Of a stretch of DNA of 56,100 bases, positions 8,609 to 15,652 are shown piece by piece (positions within the stretch are counted from its first letter, which is position 1; each line of letters begins with the position of its first letter). The translations under genes were made by a program, and so were the position numbers. The stretch is from UBA7672 sp964529555 (GTDB lineage Bacteria; Pseudomonadota; Alphaproteobacteria; Caulobacterales; Hyphomonadaceae): positions 1 to 56,100 of the forward strand of contig CAZGWV010000005.1 of the NCBI GenBank assembly GCA_964529555.1. The letters are read 5' to 3'. The notes below the pieces were generated by a model. It saw only the letters and a list, made by a program, of their open reading frames with translations. It was not told the origin of the DNA and did no database searches.

Positions 8609-8830
8609 TCAGCGCTTGCGGATGACGAGGAAGATCAGCGCGGCGATGGTGACGGTTTCGGCCGCCATGACGGAGACGGCGACGGCGAGTTGGTAGGGCT
8701 GGAGCCCCCAGATGAAGAAGAAGGGCGAGAGCGCGTAGACGCCGATGAGCGGCGCCACGATGACGACGCAGACCAGCACGAGCCCCACGGCGAGCCGCAT
8801 CGTCTTTTCGAGGTTGAGCGGGTTGGGCAT
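8609..8830 (-). CDS. Small two-helix membrane protein
   Basis: A 73-residue protein with two hydrophobic segments, roughly residues 11-36 and 48-69, ending in a basic IRKR. No family is recognised. Its ATG overlaps the TGA of the upstream DUF3147 gene by one base (TGATG), so the two are translationally coupled and probably work together in the inner membrane. Confidence 0.68.
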   Translation of the reverse strand: MPNPLNLEKTMRLAVGLVLVCVVIVAPLIGVYALSPFFFIWGLQPYQLAVAVSVMAAETVTIAALIFLVIRKR

Positions 8831-9186
8831 CAGTCGATCTTCAAGCCGAAGTGGCGCATCAGGCCGATGGCCGCGAAGGTAATCGCGAAGGTCGACACGA
8901 CCGCTATGCCGAAGGACCAGAAGAAGGTGAGACCGAGTTTCTGTCCGAGCGGCAGGAGGATGAAGAAGGTGAGACCGGGGAAGAACAGCAGGAAGGTGGT
9001 GTTGGCGAACCGGGTGGCCTGTTCGGGGCCGGCTTTCGAGTCCGTGGCGAGGTTCAGCACGACGAGCATGGTCATCAGCGGCAGGGCGGCAATCGCGGCG
9101 CCGAACACATTCGAGCGCTTCTGCACCTCCGATATGATGGCGACCACGGCGACGGCGCCGACGGCCTTGAGGATTGTCATCAGCAT
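8830..9186 (-). CDS. DUF3147 family membrane protein
   Basis: A 118-residue protein with about four hydrophobic helices. The pattern SEVQKRSNVFGAAIAALPLM, then a Phe/Leu-rich LLFFPGLTFFILLPLG segment and a final helix ending RHFGLKID, matches DUF3147 membrane proteins. The molecular role of the family is unknown. ATG at 9186 is chosen because CGGAGG stands 6-11 bases upstream; an earlier in-frame ATG lacks this. First gene of a two-gene unit with the 73-residue protein. Confidence 0.8.
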   Translation of the reverse strand: MLMTILKAVGAVAVVAIISEVQKRSNVFGAAIAALPLMTMLVVLNLATDSKAGPEQATRFANTTFLLFFPGLTFFILLPLGQKLGLTFFWSFGIAVVSTFAITFAAIGLMRHFGLKID

Positions 9187-9337
9187 GTCGCTGCCTCCGA
9201 GTCGGCGCACAGTGGGCGCGCGACGGCGCGTTGGTCAACCGGCGGCGCTGGCAAGCAGAGGATTGCAACCGGGCCGCGATTGGCGCATCTCGCGGTGGAA
9301 GGGCATCCGCGGACGGCGGGCCAAACGGGAGGACGGC

Positions 9338-9715
9338 ATGTTTTCACACATCATGGTCGGCACGAGCGATCTTGAGCGGGCCAGGAAGTTCTATGACGCG
9401 ACGCTGGGCGCGCTGGGCGTCAATCCGGGGTTCCAGGACAAGAACCGCATTTTCTGGCGCACCAAGACGGGCATGTTCGGGGTGAGCATTCCGATCAATG
9501 GCGAGCCCTGCACGTTCGCGAATGGCGGCACGATCGGCTTTGCGGTCGAGTCGCCCGAGCAGGCGGATGCGTGGCATGCGGCGGGCGTCGCCAATGGCGG
9601 GACGGCGATCGAGGATGCGCCGGGCATCCGCAAGGGCCCGACGATGGAGCTGTATCTGGCTTACCTGCGCGATCCTGACGGCAACAAGATCTGCGCGATG
9701 AAGCGGATGGGCTAG
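9338..9715 (+). CDS. VOC family (glyoxalase/dioxygenase superfamily) protein
   Basis: A 125-residue single VOC module with two beta-alpha-beta-beta-beta units. It opens MFSHIMVGTSDLERARKFYD, whose His and the later YLAYLRDPDGNKICAM supply metal-ligand positions usual in glyoxalase-like proteins. GGAGG lies 7-11 bases before the ATG. The family includes glyoxalase I, fosfomycin-resistance proteins and extradiol dioxygenases; the reaction here cannot be told. Read divergently from the DUF3147 pair. Confidence 0.87.
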   Translation: MFSHIMVGTSDLERARKFYDATLGALGVNPGFQDKNRIFWRTKTGMFGVSIPINGEPCTFANGGTIGFAVESPEQADAWHAAGVANGGTAIEDAPGIRKGPTMELYLAYLRDPDGNKICAMKRMG

Positions 9716-9773
9716 GCTTGACGCTGGCGCGGCGCCGTTGGCGCTGCGCCGGACTCAGCGTGTTCGGCTCAGA

Positions 9774-9815
9774 CTGGCAGGCTTGGGCTGGCAGGCTCAG
9801 ATTGGCAGGCTCAGG
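9774..9815. repeat. Three 14-bp tandem repeats
   Basis: Units CTGGCAGGCTTGGG, CTGGCAGGCTCAGA and TTGGCAGGCTCAGG stand head to tail. The last one overlaps the stop codon of the minus-strand small gene. This looks like simple local duplication at the 3' end of that gene. Confidence 0.7.
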
Positions 9816-10107
9816 CCTGGATATCGACGAACCGGCCGACGGGGGCGGGGTCGGCCTTCTCGGTTTTCGCGGGCTCGGCTTGCGGCTGTGCGGCGGCTGC
9901 GGGTTTGGCCTTGGCCTTCACGGGCTCGGGCTCTTCCGCTTTCTCGGCGGGCTCGATGCGGGCGGCGCGTTCGGCTTGGACGGAGGCGCGCGCGGCTTCT
10001 TCGGCGGCGGCCATGCGTTGCAGCGCCTGCGCGTGAAGTAGCTCTCTGATCTGGGCGGCGTAACGGACCGAGACTGGTCCGATCGCGCCCGCTCCATCGG
10101 CGCTCAT
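9811..10107 (-). CDS. Small Ala/Glu/Lys-rich protein with C-terminal VDIQA
   Basis: A 98-residue protein. An N-terminal helix (VSVRYAAQIRELLHAQALQRMAAAEEAAR, in parts) is followed by a low-complexity Ala/Pro/Glu/Lys region. It ends in GRFVDIQA, with hydrophobic residues flanking an Asp and a terminal Ala. AGGAG lies 6-10 bases before ATG, good evidence that it is translated. No family is recognised. Two other tiny minus-strand genes nearby (11907-12116 and 12253-12474) end in LIDVKA and LVDILA, suggesting a shared C-terminal recognition motif. Confidence 0.65.
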   Translation of the reverse strand: MSADGAGAIGPVSVRYAAQIRELLHAQALQRMAAAEEAARASVQAERAARIEPAEKAEEPEPVKAKAKPAAAAQPQAEPAKTEKADPAPVGRFVDIQA

Positions 10108-10252
10108 GGCACACTCCTACACTCGGCAGTATCTGCCGGGGGAGTGAATCCATGGTGAATCGCTTGAGGGAATACGGACGAGATTAGGATTAAAGCCTAG
10201 CGCGGATACGTTAAGAATGTGCGATGCCGAAACGCCGCGTGCGCGGGCCCGG

Positions 10253-10486
10253 CGTCGCAGCCAGTGTCGCAGCCGATGTCGCAGGTTGCTTGAGGATTGG
10301 CGGCTTACAGGTTGTCCTTGAACCACTTTGCNNNNNNNNNNNNNNNNNNNNNNNNNNNNNNNNNNNNNNNNNNNNNNNNNNNNNNNNNNNNNNNNNNNNN
10401 NNNNNNNNNNNNNNNNNNNNNNNNNNNNNNNTGTCGCAGGTTGCTTGAGGATTGGCGGCTTACAGGTTGTCCTTGAACCACTTTGC
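10253..10486. other. 12-bp tandem repeats leading into a duplicated scaffold gap
   Basis: Three 12-bp units of the form TGTCGCAGCCGA run from 10253 to about 10288. The 55 bases 10277-10331 are repeated exactly at 10432-10486 around 100 N (10332-10431). The duplicated block covers the end of the hydrolase gene, so only one copy is likely to be real. The tandem repeat probably broke the assembly; its true copy number is unknown. No other gene is seen between 10108 and 10459. Confidence 0.85.
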
Positions 10487-11368
10487 CATCGCGGCGGTTG
10501 CCTGCGCGCGGTGGGCGGGGTCGGAAAAGCCGTGGTCGCCGCCGGCGATGACGATCATTTCGGTTTTGACGCCGGCCTGCCTGAGCGCGTCGTGGATCGA
10601 CTGGCCCGACGCGAGCGGGACGAGCGTATCCGCATCGCCGTGGACGATGAGCGTGGCGGGATCCTTCGCGTCCACAAACAGGATCGGCGAGATCGTGGCG
10701 GCCTGCTCGACGGGGAAGTCGAGCGCGGGGAAGCGGTCGTTCGGGCCGGTCATGCGGCGCAGGTCCACCGGCGGGTAGTAGGCGACGACGGCCTTGATGT
10801 GCGTCGCGCCGCGCAGGACTTCGTCGGTCGCGGCGGGGTCGCCATCGTCGCCATCGAGGCCGAGCATCAGCGAGAGATGGCCGCCGGCGGAACCGCCGAA
10901 CACGCCGAGGCGGCTGGCGTCGACGCCGTAGGTTCCGGCGTTGAGTGTGACGTGGCGCAGGGCGCGTTTCACGTCGGCATGCGCTTCGGGAACCTTGAAG
11001 CGCGGGGCGGAACCGTGGTGGACCGGGATGACGGTGATGCCCGCGTCGAGCAGCGGGCGGAACTGAGCGATGCGGGTTTCGGGCGCGGCCCAGCGCGAGA
11101 CCCAGCCGCCGGACACCATGTAGAGCACGGCGGCGCCGGATGCGTTCGCCGGGCGGATTACGTCGTATACATTCGCCATGCCGTCGTGATGGCCGTAGAC
11201 CACGTCGGCAAAGATGGTGACGTCATCGGGCCTGGTTGCGGGCTGGTTGTCGGCGATGCCGCCCGTGATGCGGCTCGGCGCGATTGTCGCCGATACCGGC
11301 GCATTGGCTGCGCCGGCGCTCACGCAACCGGCGAGCAGCAGGGATGTGATTAGAACCAAAGACCGCAT
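10460..11368 (-). CDS. Alpha/beta hydrolase lipoprotein (esterase-like)
   Basis: A 302-residue protein with a lipoprotein signal peptide, MRSLVLITSLLLAGC, lipobox Cys at residue 15, so probably anchored to the periplasmic face of a membrane. The hydrolase core has the nucleophile elbow GGSAGG, an acid in VHGDADTLVP and a His in AGGDHGF. This is the arrangement of acetyl-esterase and carboxylesterase-like BD-FAE proteins. GGGAGAG precedes the ATG at 11368. Upstream sequence to 11539 stays open but looks non-coding. Its last codons are duplicated across the nearby scaffold gap. Confidence 0.87.
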   Translation of the reverse strand: MRSLVLITSLLLAGCVSAGAANAPVSATIAPSRITGGIADNQPATRPDDVTIFADVVYGHHDGMANVYDVIRPANASGAAVLYMVSGGWVSRWAAPETRIAQFRPLLDAGITVIPVHHGSAPRFKVPEAHADVKRALRHVTLNAGTYGVDASRLGVFGGSAGGHLSLMLGLDGDDGDPAATDEVLRGATHIKAVVAYYPPVDLRRMTGPNDRFPALDFPVEQAATISPILFVDAKDPATLIVHGDADTLVPLASGQSIHDALRQAGVKTEMIVIAGGDHGFSDPAHRAQATAAMAKWFKDNL

Positions 11369-11524
11369 GTGAACTCTCCCGCGCCTGGCCCGTTGATCGG
11401 CCTTGTGCGGAGAGTTGCTGCCGCAAGCGTGAATGGTCAAGCGCGCATCGGCTTTGCAGGCCTCGTCGCAGTGTGACAGGATGACGTCACAGAGACTGCC
11501 AACAGCGGCAAGGGGGAAGGCGCA

Positions 11525-11899
11525 ATGGCAAGTTTTCAACCCGAGGGCTGGCGGACCGTGACGCCGCGCATCTTCACTGACGATGTGCGAGGGCTGGCTG
11601 CATTCCTGCGCGGCGTGTTCGGCGCGACAGGACGCGCGCAGGCGAGGCGGCCGATGGAGATGCGGATCGGCGACAGCATCGTGATGCTGAGCAGCGACGA
11701 CGACCGCAATGCGGCTTCGGCTGTCCTGTACGTGTACGTCGAGGATGCGGACAAGACGTATCGCAAGGCGCTGGCGTCTGGCGCGAAGTCGGTCGAGAAG
11801 CCGATGGATACGCCTTATGGCGACAGGCGCGCGACGGTGCGCGACGACTGGGGCAATGTCTGGCAGATCGCGACGCGCCAGGCGGGACGGCGCAGCTAG
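11525..11899 (+). CDS. VOC family protein, PhnB/bleomycin-resistance-like
   Basis: A 124-residue VOC-fold protein. VTPRIFTDDVRGLAAFLRGVFGA opens the first module, and PYGDRRATVRDDWGNVWQIAT is the typical ending of PhnB-like glyoxalase-superfamily proteins. No catalytic role can be assigned. It is divergent from the lipoprotein esterase and convergent with the 69-residue small gene, 7 bp apart. Confidence 0.87.
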   Translation: MASFQPEGWRTVTPRIFTDDVRGLAAFLRGVFGATGRAQARRPMEMRIGDSIVMLSSDDDRNAASAVLYVYVEDADKTYRKALASGAKSVEKPMDTPYGDRRATVRDDWGNVWQIATRQAGRRS

Positions 11900-11906
11900 G
11901 GTTGCT

Positions 11907-12116
11907 TCAGGCTTTTACGTCGATCAGCAGGCCCTGCATCTTGCCCGCTGCGGTGCTCTTCGAGGGCTTGTGGCCGCGTTCGAGCAGATCCGCGATGTTG
12001 CGGGCCTTGTGGACGCGGCGGTCGGAGCGCTGGGCTTCCGTGAAGATCGCGTGCTCGCGCACCATCGCGATGCTGGAGGCGCCGATGTCGCGGATGAGCT
12101 GGATGTCGAAGGACAT
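11907..12116 (-). CDS. Small protein with C-terminal LIDVKA
   Basis: A 69-residue protein, mostly helical and basic in the middle (RSDRRVHKARNIADLLERGHK). It ends AAGKMQGLLIDVKA, which matches the ends of the neighbouring 98- and 73-residue proteins. ATG at 12116 is preferred to an in-frame TTG three codons upstream; GAAGG lies about 9-13 bases before it. No family is recognised. It starts about 90 bp from a 23-bp palindrome that could be its operator. Confidence 0.6.
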   Translation of the reverse strand: MSFDIQLIRDIGASSIAMVREHAIFTEAQRSDRRVHKARNIADLLERGHKPSKSTAAGKMQGLLIDVKA

Positions 12117-12207
12117 GATTGCCAACCTTCGGCTGTGGTGAGCCGAAAGCGATCATGGCAGGGGCTGTTGAAGGGCGCGTGTGAGCGCGGGCGCGAAGTT
12201 GTGTGAC

Positions 12208-12230
12208 ATGGTTAGCAGCGTGCTAACCAT
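12208..12230. promoter_or_regulatory. 23-bp perfect palindrome, candidate operator
   Basis: Arms ATGGTTAGCA (12208-12217) and TGCTAACCAT (12221-12230) are perfect over 10 bp with a GCG centre. It lies between two small minus-strand genes. No T-run follows on either strand, so an operator is more likely than a terminator. It is not a TTAA-N7-TTAA CtrA box. Confidence 0.5.
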
Positions 12231-12252
12231 TGCGGGTCGCAGCCGGGAGCGT

Positions 12253-12474
12253 TCAGGCCAGGATATCGACGAGGCGGGCCGCGCCGCCGGTGGGCGGAAG
12301 GTCGAGCGCGCGGTCGGCGGGCGTGGGGCGTTGCGCGAGCGCTTCTTTCGCTTCTTCCACGCGGACGTCGCGGCGGGTGTCGGCGCGCATCTGGGCGTAT
12401 TGATGGGCGGCGTCGCGCGCGGTTTCGCGGCGATCGGAGGCTTCCACGCGGGCGGCGAGTGCATCAATGGCCAA
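12253..12474 (-). CDS. Small helical protein with C-terminal LVDILA
   Basis: A 73-residue, highly charged and probably all-helical protein (residues 1-50), then Pro-rich, ending ARLVDILA. The start is TTG at 12474, chosen because GGAG is placed 8 bases upstream and no in-frame ATG fits. Unrecognised family. It shares the hydrophobic-(V/I)-D-(I/V)-x-A ending with the small genes at 9811-10107 and 11907-12116. It is also the last gene before the gene-transfer-agent cluster, transcribed away from it. Confidence 0.6.
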   Translation of the reverse strand: MAIDALAARVEASDRRETARDAAHQYAQMRADTRRDVRVEEAKEALAQRPTPADRALDLPPTGGAARLVDILA

Positions 12475-12846
12475 TGGGTGTCTCCATGTGCGCCGCCTCT
12501 GCGCGCGGGGCGCTTCGAGACGTGCATTTTGTGGGAAACAGCTTGTCCAAATCCGTAGGAAACAGAAAAACTTTGTTCAAAGTTTTCAGGATTCTGGCCG
12601 CTGGATTTGTGGGATGGAGCCTCCCTGAATCTGCCGGGGTCCGGGCCGGGGTATAGTCAGCCATGGTCGACAAGTGGGCCGACGCGAGGTCGCGGGCTCA
12701 CGCACTGCAGAACTGATGGGGGCCAGACCCCTGCGTGCCTGCTTGGCGACCGCTTTGTTCAACCTGCCAGTCCGCAGTCCCGATGTTCGCGTCGCGCCAT
12801 GTGCGTGGGCGCGGCGACGGCTGCGGCGTCGAGAGAGGCGTCCAAC
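12475..12846. promoter_or_regulatory. Intergenic region before the GTA portal gene
   Basis: A 372-bp non-coding stretch between the TTG-start small gene and the portal gene. It contains an unusually AT-rich patch with a perfect inverted repeat AAAACTTT-GTTC-AAAGTTTT at 12567-12586, which could be an operator or promoter element. No terminase reading frame is present, though one normally precedes the portal gene. No CtrA box was found. Confidence 0.4.
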
Positions 12847-13941
12847 ATGAAGCTGTTCCAGAAGCGCGAGCGCAAATCTTCGGCGCCGCTTGTGGCGTTG
12901 TCCGATCTGAGGTCGGCGCGATGGTCCGGCGCGGGCGCGATGGCGCGCGAGGGGTTCGAGCGGAACCCGGTGGCGTATCGCTGTATCCGCATGATCTCGG
13001 AAGCGGCGGCGAGCGTCGGCTTCAAGGCGGCGGACGACGGCGATGCGCTGGTGAAGCTGGTGATGCGGCCGAATGCGGACCAGGGCGGGCCGGATCTGCT
13101 CGAAGGGCTCTATGCGCATCTGAGCGTTTCGGGGGACTCGTTTCTCGAAGCGGTGTCGATCGATGGCGAGGTGCGTGAGCTGCATGTGCTGCGACCTGAC
13201 CGGATGAAGGTGCTGAAGGGTGCGCGGGGGTGGCCGATGGGATGGGAGCATCGCGTGGGCGGTGATGTTCGCCGCATCCTGCGCGAGGGAGATGGGTTCC
13301 TGCCGGTGCTTCACATGAAGCTCTTCAATCCCGTGGATGACTATCAGGGACATTCGCCGCTGGAGGCGGCGGCGCGCTCCGTCGATGTTCACAACGCGAG
13401 CGGGGCGTGGACCAAGGCGCTGATCGACAATGCGGCGCGGCCGAGCGGGGCGCTGATCTATAGCGGCGCGCAGGCGCTGACGGAGACGCAGCTCGCGGAA
13501 CTGCGGGACGATCTCGCGCGGGTCTATCAGGGGCCGGAGAATGCGGGGCGGCCTCTGTTGCTGTCGGGCGGGCTGGAGTGGAAGCCGATGAGCCTGTCGC
13601 CGACCGACATGGATTTCGTCGAGCTGCGGAATGTTTCGGCGCGGGAGATCGCGCTGGCGTTCGGCGTGCCGCCGATGCTGCTGGGGATACCGGGGGATGC
13701 GACTTACGCGAACTATCGCGAGGCCAATGCGGCGTTCTGGCGGATGTCGGTGCTGCCGCTGGTCAACCGGGCGGCGCGGGCGATTTCGGGCTGGCTGGGC
13801 GAGCGGGTGGGCGGCGGGATCGTTCCCGACCTCGAAGGCGTGCCGGCGTTCCAGGACGAGCGCGCGACGCAATGGCAGCGCATCGAGGCGGCAAGTTTCC
13901 TCACGACCGAGGAGAAGCGGCGGCTGGCCGGGATCAGCTGA
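12847..13941 (+). CDS. GTA/HK97-family phage portal protein (RcGTA gp3-like)
   Basis: A 364-residue portal protein, which forms the dodecameric ring through which DNA enters the capsid. Family features include NPVAYRCIRMISEAAASV near residue 40, LLEGLYAHLSVSGDSFLE, the wing and clip segment HSPLEAAARSVDVHN, and GVPPMLLGIPGDATYANYREANAAFW (in parts) near 275. The length is slightly below that of RcGTA gp3. ATG 12847 begins MKLFQKRERK; the longer open frame is not coding-like. The large terminase gene expected upstream is absent. A strong terminator follows the stop, so this gene ends its own transcript. Confidence 0.93.
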   Translation: MKLFQKRERKSSAPLVALSDLRSARWSGAGAMAREGFERNPVAYRCIRMISEAAASVGFKAADDGDALVKLVMRPNADQGGPDLLEGLYAHLSVSGDSFLEAVSIDGEVRELHVLRPDRMKVLKGARGWPMGWEHRVGGDVRRILREGDGFLPVLHMKLFNPVDDYQGHSPLEAAARSVDVHNASGAWTKALIDNAARPSGALIYSGAQALTETQLAELRDDLARVYQGPENAGRPLLLSGGLEWKPMSLSPTDMDFVELRNVSAREIALAFGVPPMLLGIPGDATYANYREANAAFWRMSVLPLVNRAARAISGWLGERVGGGIVPDLEGVPAFQDERATQWQRIEAASFLTTEEKRRLAGIS

Positions 13942-13965
13942 TCCTCGCCTGACGGCGCAAGCGGC

Positions 13966-14000
13966 AGGGGCGGTCCGGCGGCGGGCCGCCCCTTTCTTTT
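13966..14000 (+). terminator. Rho-independent terminator after the portal gene
   Basis: An 11-bp stem, AGGGGCGGTCC against GGGCCGCCCCT (one G-T pair), with a GGCGGC loop, followed by TTTCTTTT. It separates the portal gene from the rest of the GTA genes. Confidence 0.85.
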
Positions 14001-14018
14001 CAACCAACGGAGAAAGAC

Positions 14019-14201
14019 ATGAATTCCGGTCTTCTGGACTACCTGCTCGCGCGCCTGCGCGAGTATTCGACATGGCGCGGCATTGCCGCCATCGGCGCGA
14101 CGGCGGGCGTGCTGATTGCGCCCGAGGTTCTGGATGCCACCTACAAGGCGTTCGTGGCCCTGCTCGGCCTTGCCGCCGTGTTCGCGCCGAACAGGAAGTA
14201 G
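14019..14201 (+). CDS. Small holin-like membrane protein
   Basis: A 60-residue protein: an amphipathic start (MNSGLLDYLLARLREYSTWRG, in parts) and two hydrophobic segments, about residues 19-33 and 42-56, ending PNRK. The layout L-x-R-L-x-E-x-STWRG, a helix, then APE and GLAAVFAP is what I recall from short phage holin-like proteins. CGGAGAAAG precedes the ATG. It sits where RcGTA has a small membrane protein (g3.5) between portal and protease. A role in lysis or assembly is inference. Confidence 0.65.
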   Translation: MNSGLLDYLLARLREYSTWRGIAAIGATAGVLIAPEVLDATYKAFVALLGLAAVFAPNRK

Positions 14202-14314
14202 GTTCGCGTCACATGAGGGCGGACAGGCACATCAGGCCGATGATGCCTGCAGCCACAACGACTCGCAGGAGGACTCGCGGCGCCGCCGCCTTGCTCGATG
14301 TCTCGGCCACGGCG

Positions 14315-14989
14315 TTATTCCGCCGCCACGGAGTAGTGCGAAGGCGATGGCGCCTGCGGCACGACCGACAGCATCGGGCGAGGCGGTGGGGCGGCTTGCT
14401 CGCCGATCGAGCGGACCAGCGCTGTGTGATGCAGCAGGAAGTCCACGATGTTGTGAAGCTCCTCCGCCGGATAGCCGGCGAAGGCGTGCTCCATGAAACG
14501 GGCGGCGAGCAGCAGTTCGCGCGGCGAGCCGGGCGGCGGCGTGGCCGGCAGGCGTTTCGTTGCGCCGGGGGGAAGGATGAAGTGAGCGAACCAGGCGTGC
14601 TCCTCCGGGGGCAAGCGCAGGCGCGGCTCGGGCGGACGTCCGAAGGCGCGGCGGACCAGCATGCGGTCGATCCGGTTACGGTCGCCGTTGGCGGTCATGC
14701 GGTCGCGGGCGAAGGCGAGGAACATGGTGAGCACGACGAGGCGCTGGCGGCCATCGTGCAGCGTGGCGACGCCGGATTTGGCGCGGCTGGTAGTGATGAC
14801 GCCAAGATAGAGACGTTCCTCGGGCACATCTTCCTCGTCGATTGAATCGCGGGCGGATGTTTCGAGATCGACAAGAAGCTGGGCCACCTGGGGCGGCTGC
14901 CAGTGGAATCCTCGCGATGAGGATGCGCATCGCAGGCGCGTGCTGCCTGAAAACAGGCTGCGGATGCTGACGACATTCGCCCGCTTCAT
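14315..14989 (-). CDS. DUF262 (GmrSD N-terminal-like) domain protein, short
   Basis: A 224-residue protein on the strand opposite the GTA genes. GFHWQPPQVAQLLVDLE corresponds to the R-x-Y-x-W...LxxDL start of DUF262. YLGVIT and the signature DGRQRLVVLTMFLAFARDR match the FLGxI and DGQQRLTTL core. DUF262 proteins such as GmrS/GmrD are usually much longer, with a DUF1524 HNH nuclease; here only the N-terminal-type domain is present. It may be a truncated remnant or a stand-alone protein. GGGAG lies 10 bases before ATG 14989. A defence role is only a guess from the family. Confidence 0.7.
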   Translation of the reverse strand: MKRANVVSIRSLFSGSTRLRCASSSRGFHWQPPQVAQLLVDLETSARDSIDEEDVPEERLYLGVITTSRAKSGVATLHDGRQRLVVLTMFLAFARDRMTANGDRNRIDRMLVRRAFGRPPEPRLRLPPEEHAWFAHFILPPGATKRLPATPPPGSPRELLLAARFMEHAFAGYPAEELHNIVDFLLHHTALVRSIGEQAAPPPRPMLSVVPQAPSPSHYSVAAE

Positions 14990-15056
14990 TCGTGGGAAAC
15001 TCCCGAACGTGCGCCGCCCAGCCCAGGAGGACCCATCCTTAGCAAAGGAAGTTGGA

Positions 15057-15275
15057 ATGATCGACAGAAAAATCACACTCGCGCTGATACTCGCGATCGC
15101 GGTTGAAGCGGCGGGGCTTTTCGCGTGGGCGGGCGCGACGGGCGAGCGGCTGAAAGATGTGGAGTTGCGCGTCGCGACCGTGGTGGGGCTCACAGAACGC
15201 ATCGCACGGCTGGAAACACAGCTGGATATGGCGAGCGTGCAGCTCTCGCGGATCGAGCAGAAGCTGGATCGCTAG
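15057..15275 (+). CDS. Single-span membrane protein with coiled coil (phage-like)
   Basis: A 72-residue protein: one N-terminal hydrophobic helix (residues 6-26, ITLALILAIAVEAAGLFAW in parts) and then a heptad-patterned helix (LRVATVVGLTERIARLETQLDMASVQLSRIEQKL, in parts). Similar anchored coiled coils accompany holins and endolysins in many phages. AAGGAAG lies 6 bases before the ATG. It stands between portal and protease, downstream of the holin-like gene on the same strand, so it may belong to the phage module. Its stop overlaps the convergent gluconate-dehydrogenase-like subunit by 4 bp. Confidence 0.68.
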   Translation: MIDRKITLALILAIAVEAAGLFAWAGATGERLKDVELRVATVVGLTERIARLETQLDMASVQLSRIEQKLDR

Positions 15276-15652
15276 ATTGGCGCCACCAGCTGGCTGGCGC
15301 ATGGCGAGGTCCACGGGTCGAAGATTGTCAAATAGTCGAAATCCGCCGAGCCCGCCTGCGAGGCGAGGAAGGTGGTGGATTCGAGGAAGGATTGCACGAT
15401 GCGCGCGTCGGCGGACTCGCACGCCGCCCACGGGTTTATGCAGGCCGGGTTGGACTTGAGGTAGGCCGCGAGGTCGGCCGCGAACCGGCGCGCAGGTTCC
15501 GAGCGCGCGATTTCGGGGCCGAAATGTTTGGCGAGGGCGTGCTCGACAGCGTCAGCGTTGGGCGGCGAGGCGCCCGAACAGGACGTCAGCCAGGCGGCTG
15601 CGGCGGAGGCGGAGAAGCCGGCGAGCAGGCGGCGGCGGGACAGGACTGTCAT
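15272..15652 (-). CDS. GMC oxidoreductase small subunit-like, Tat signal
   Basis: A 126-residue protein. It begins MTVLSRRRLLAGFSASAAAA, a twin-arginine signal (SRRRLL), followed by LTSC, a possible lipobox. The mature part resembles gluconate 2-dehydrogenase subunit 3-like proteins, which pair with a GMC flavoprotein and carry it through the Tat pathway. ATG at 15652 overlaps the TGA of the large-subunit gene (ATGA), so the two are translationally coupled. The small-subunit call rests on this pairing and the signal more than on a strong motif. Confidence 0.72.
   Translation of the reverse strand: MTVLSRRRLLAGFSASAAAAWLTSCSGASPPNADAVEHALAKHFGPEIARSEPARRFAADLAAYLKSNPACINPWAACESADARIVQSFLESTTFLASQAGSADFDYLTIFDPWTSPCASQLVAPI

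Noticed and set aside
10190..10214. Two TTAA half-sites upstream of the 98-residue gene
   Set aside because: They are 17 bases apart, which does not fit a CtrA box.
12607..12846. N-terminal extension of the portal protein
   Set aside because: The residues before MKLFQKRERK do not resemble portal proteins, and the family starts at the chosen ATG.
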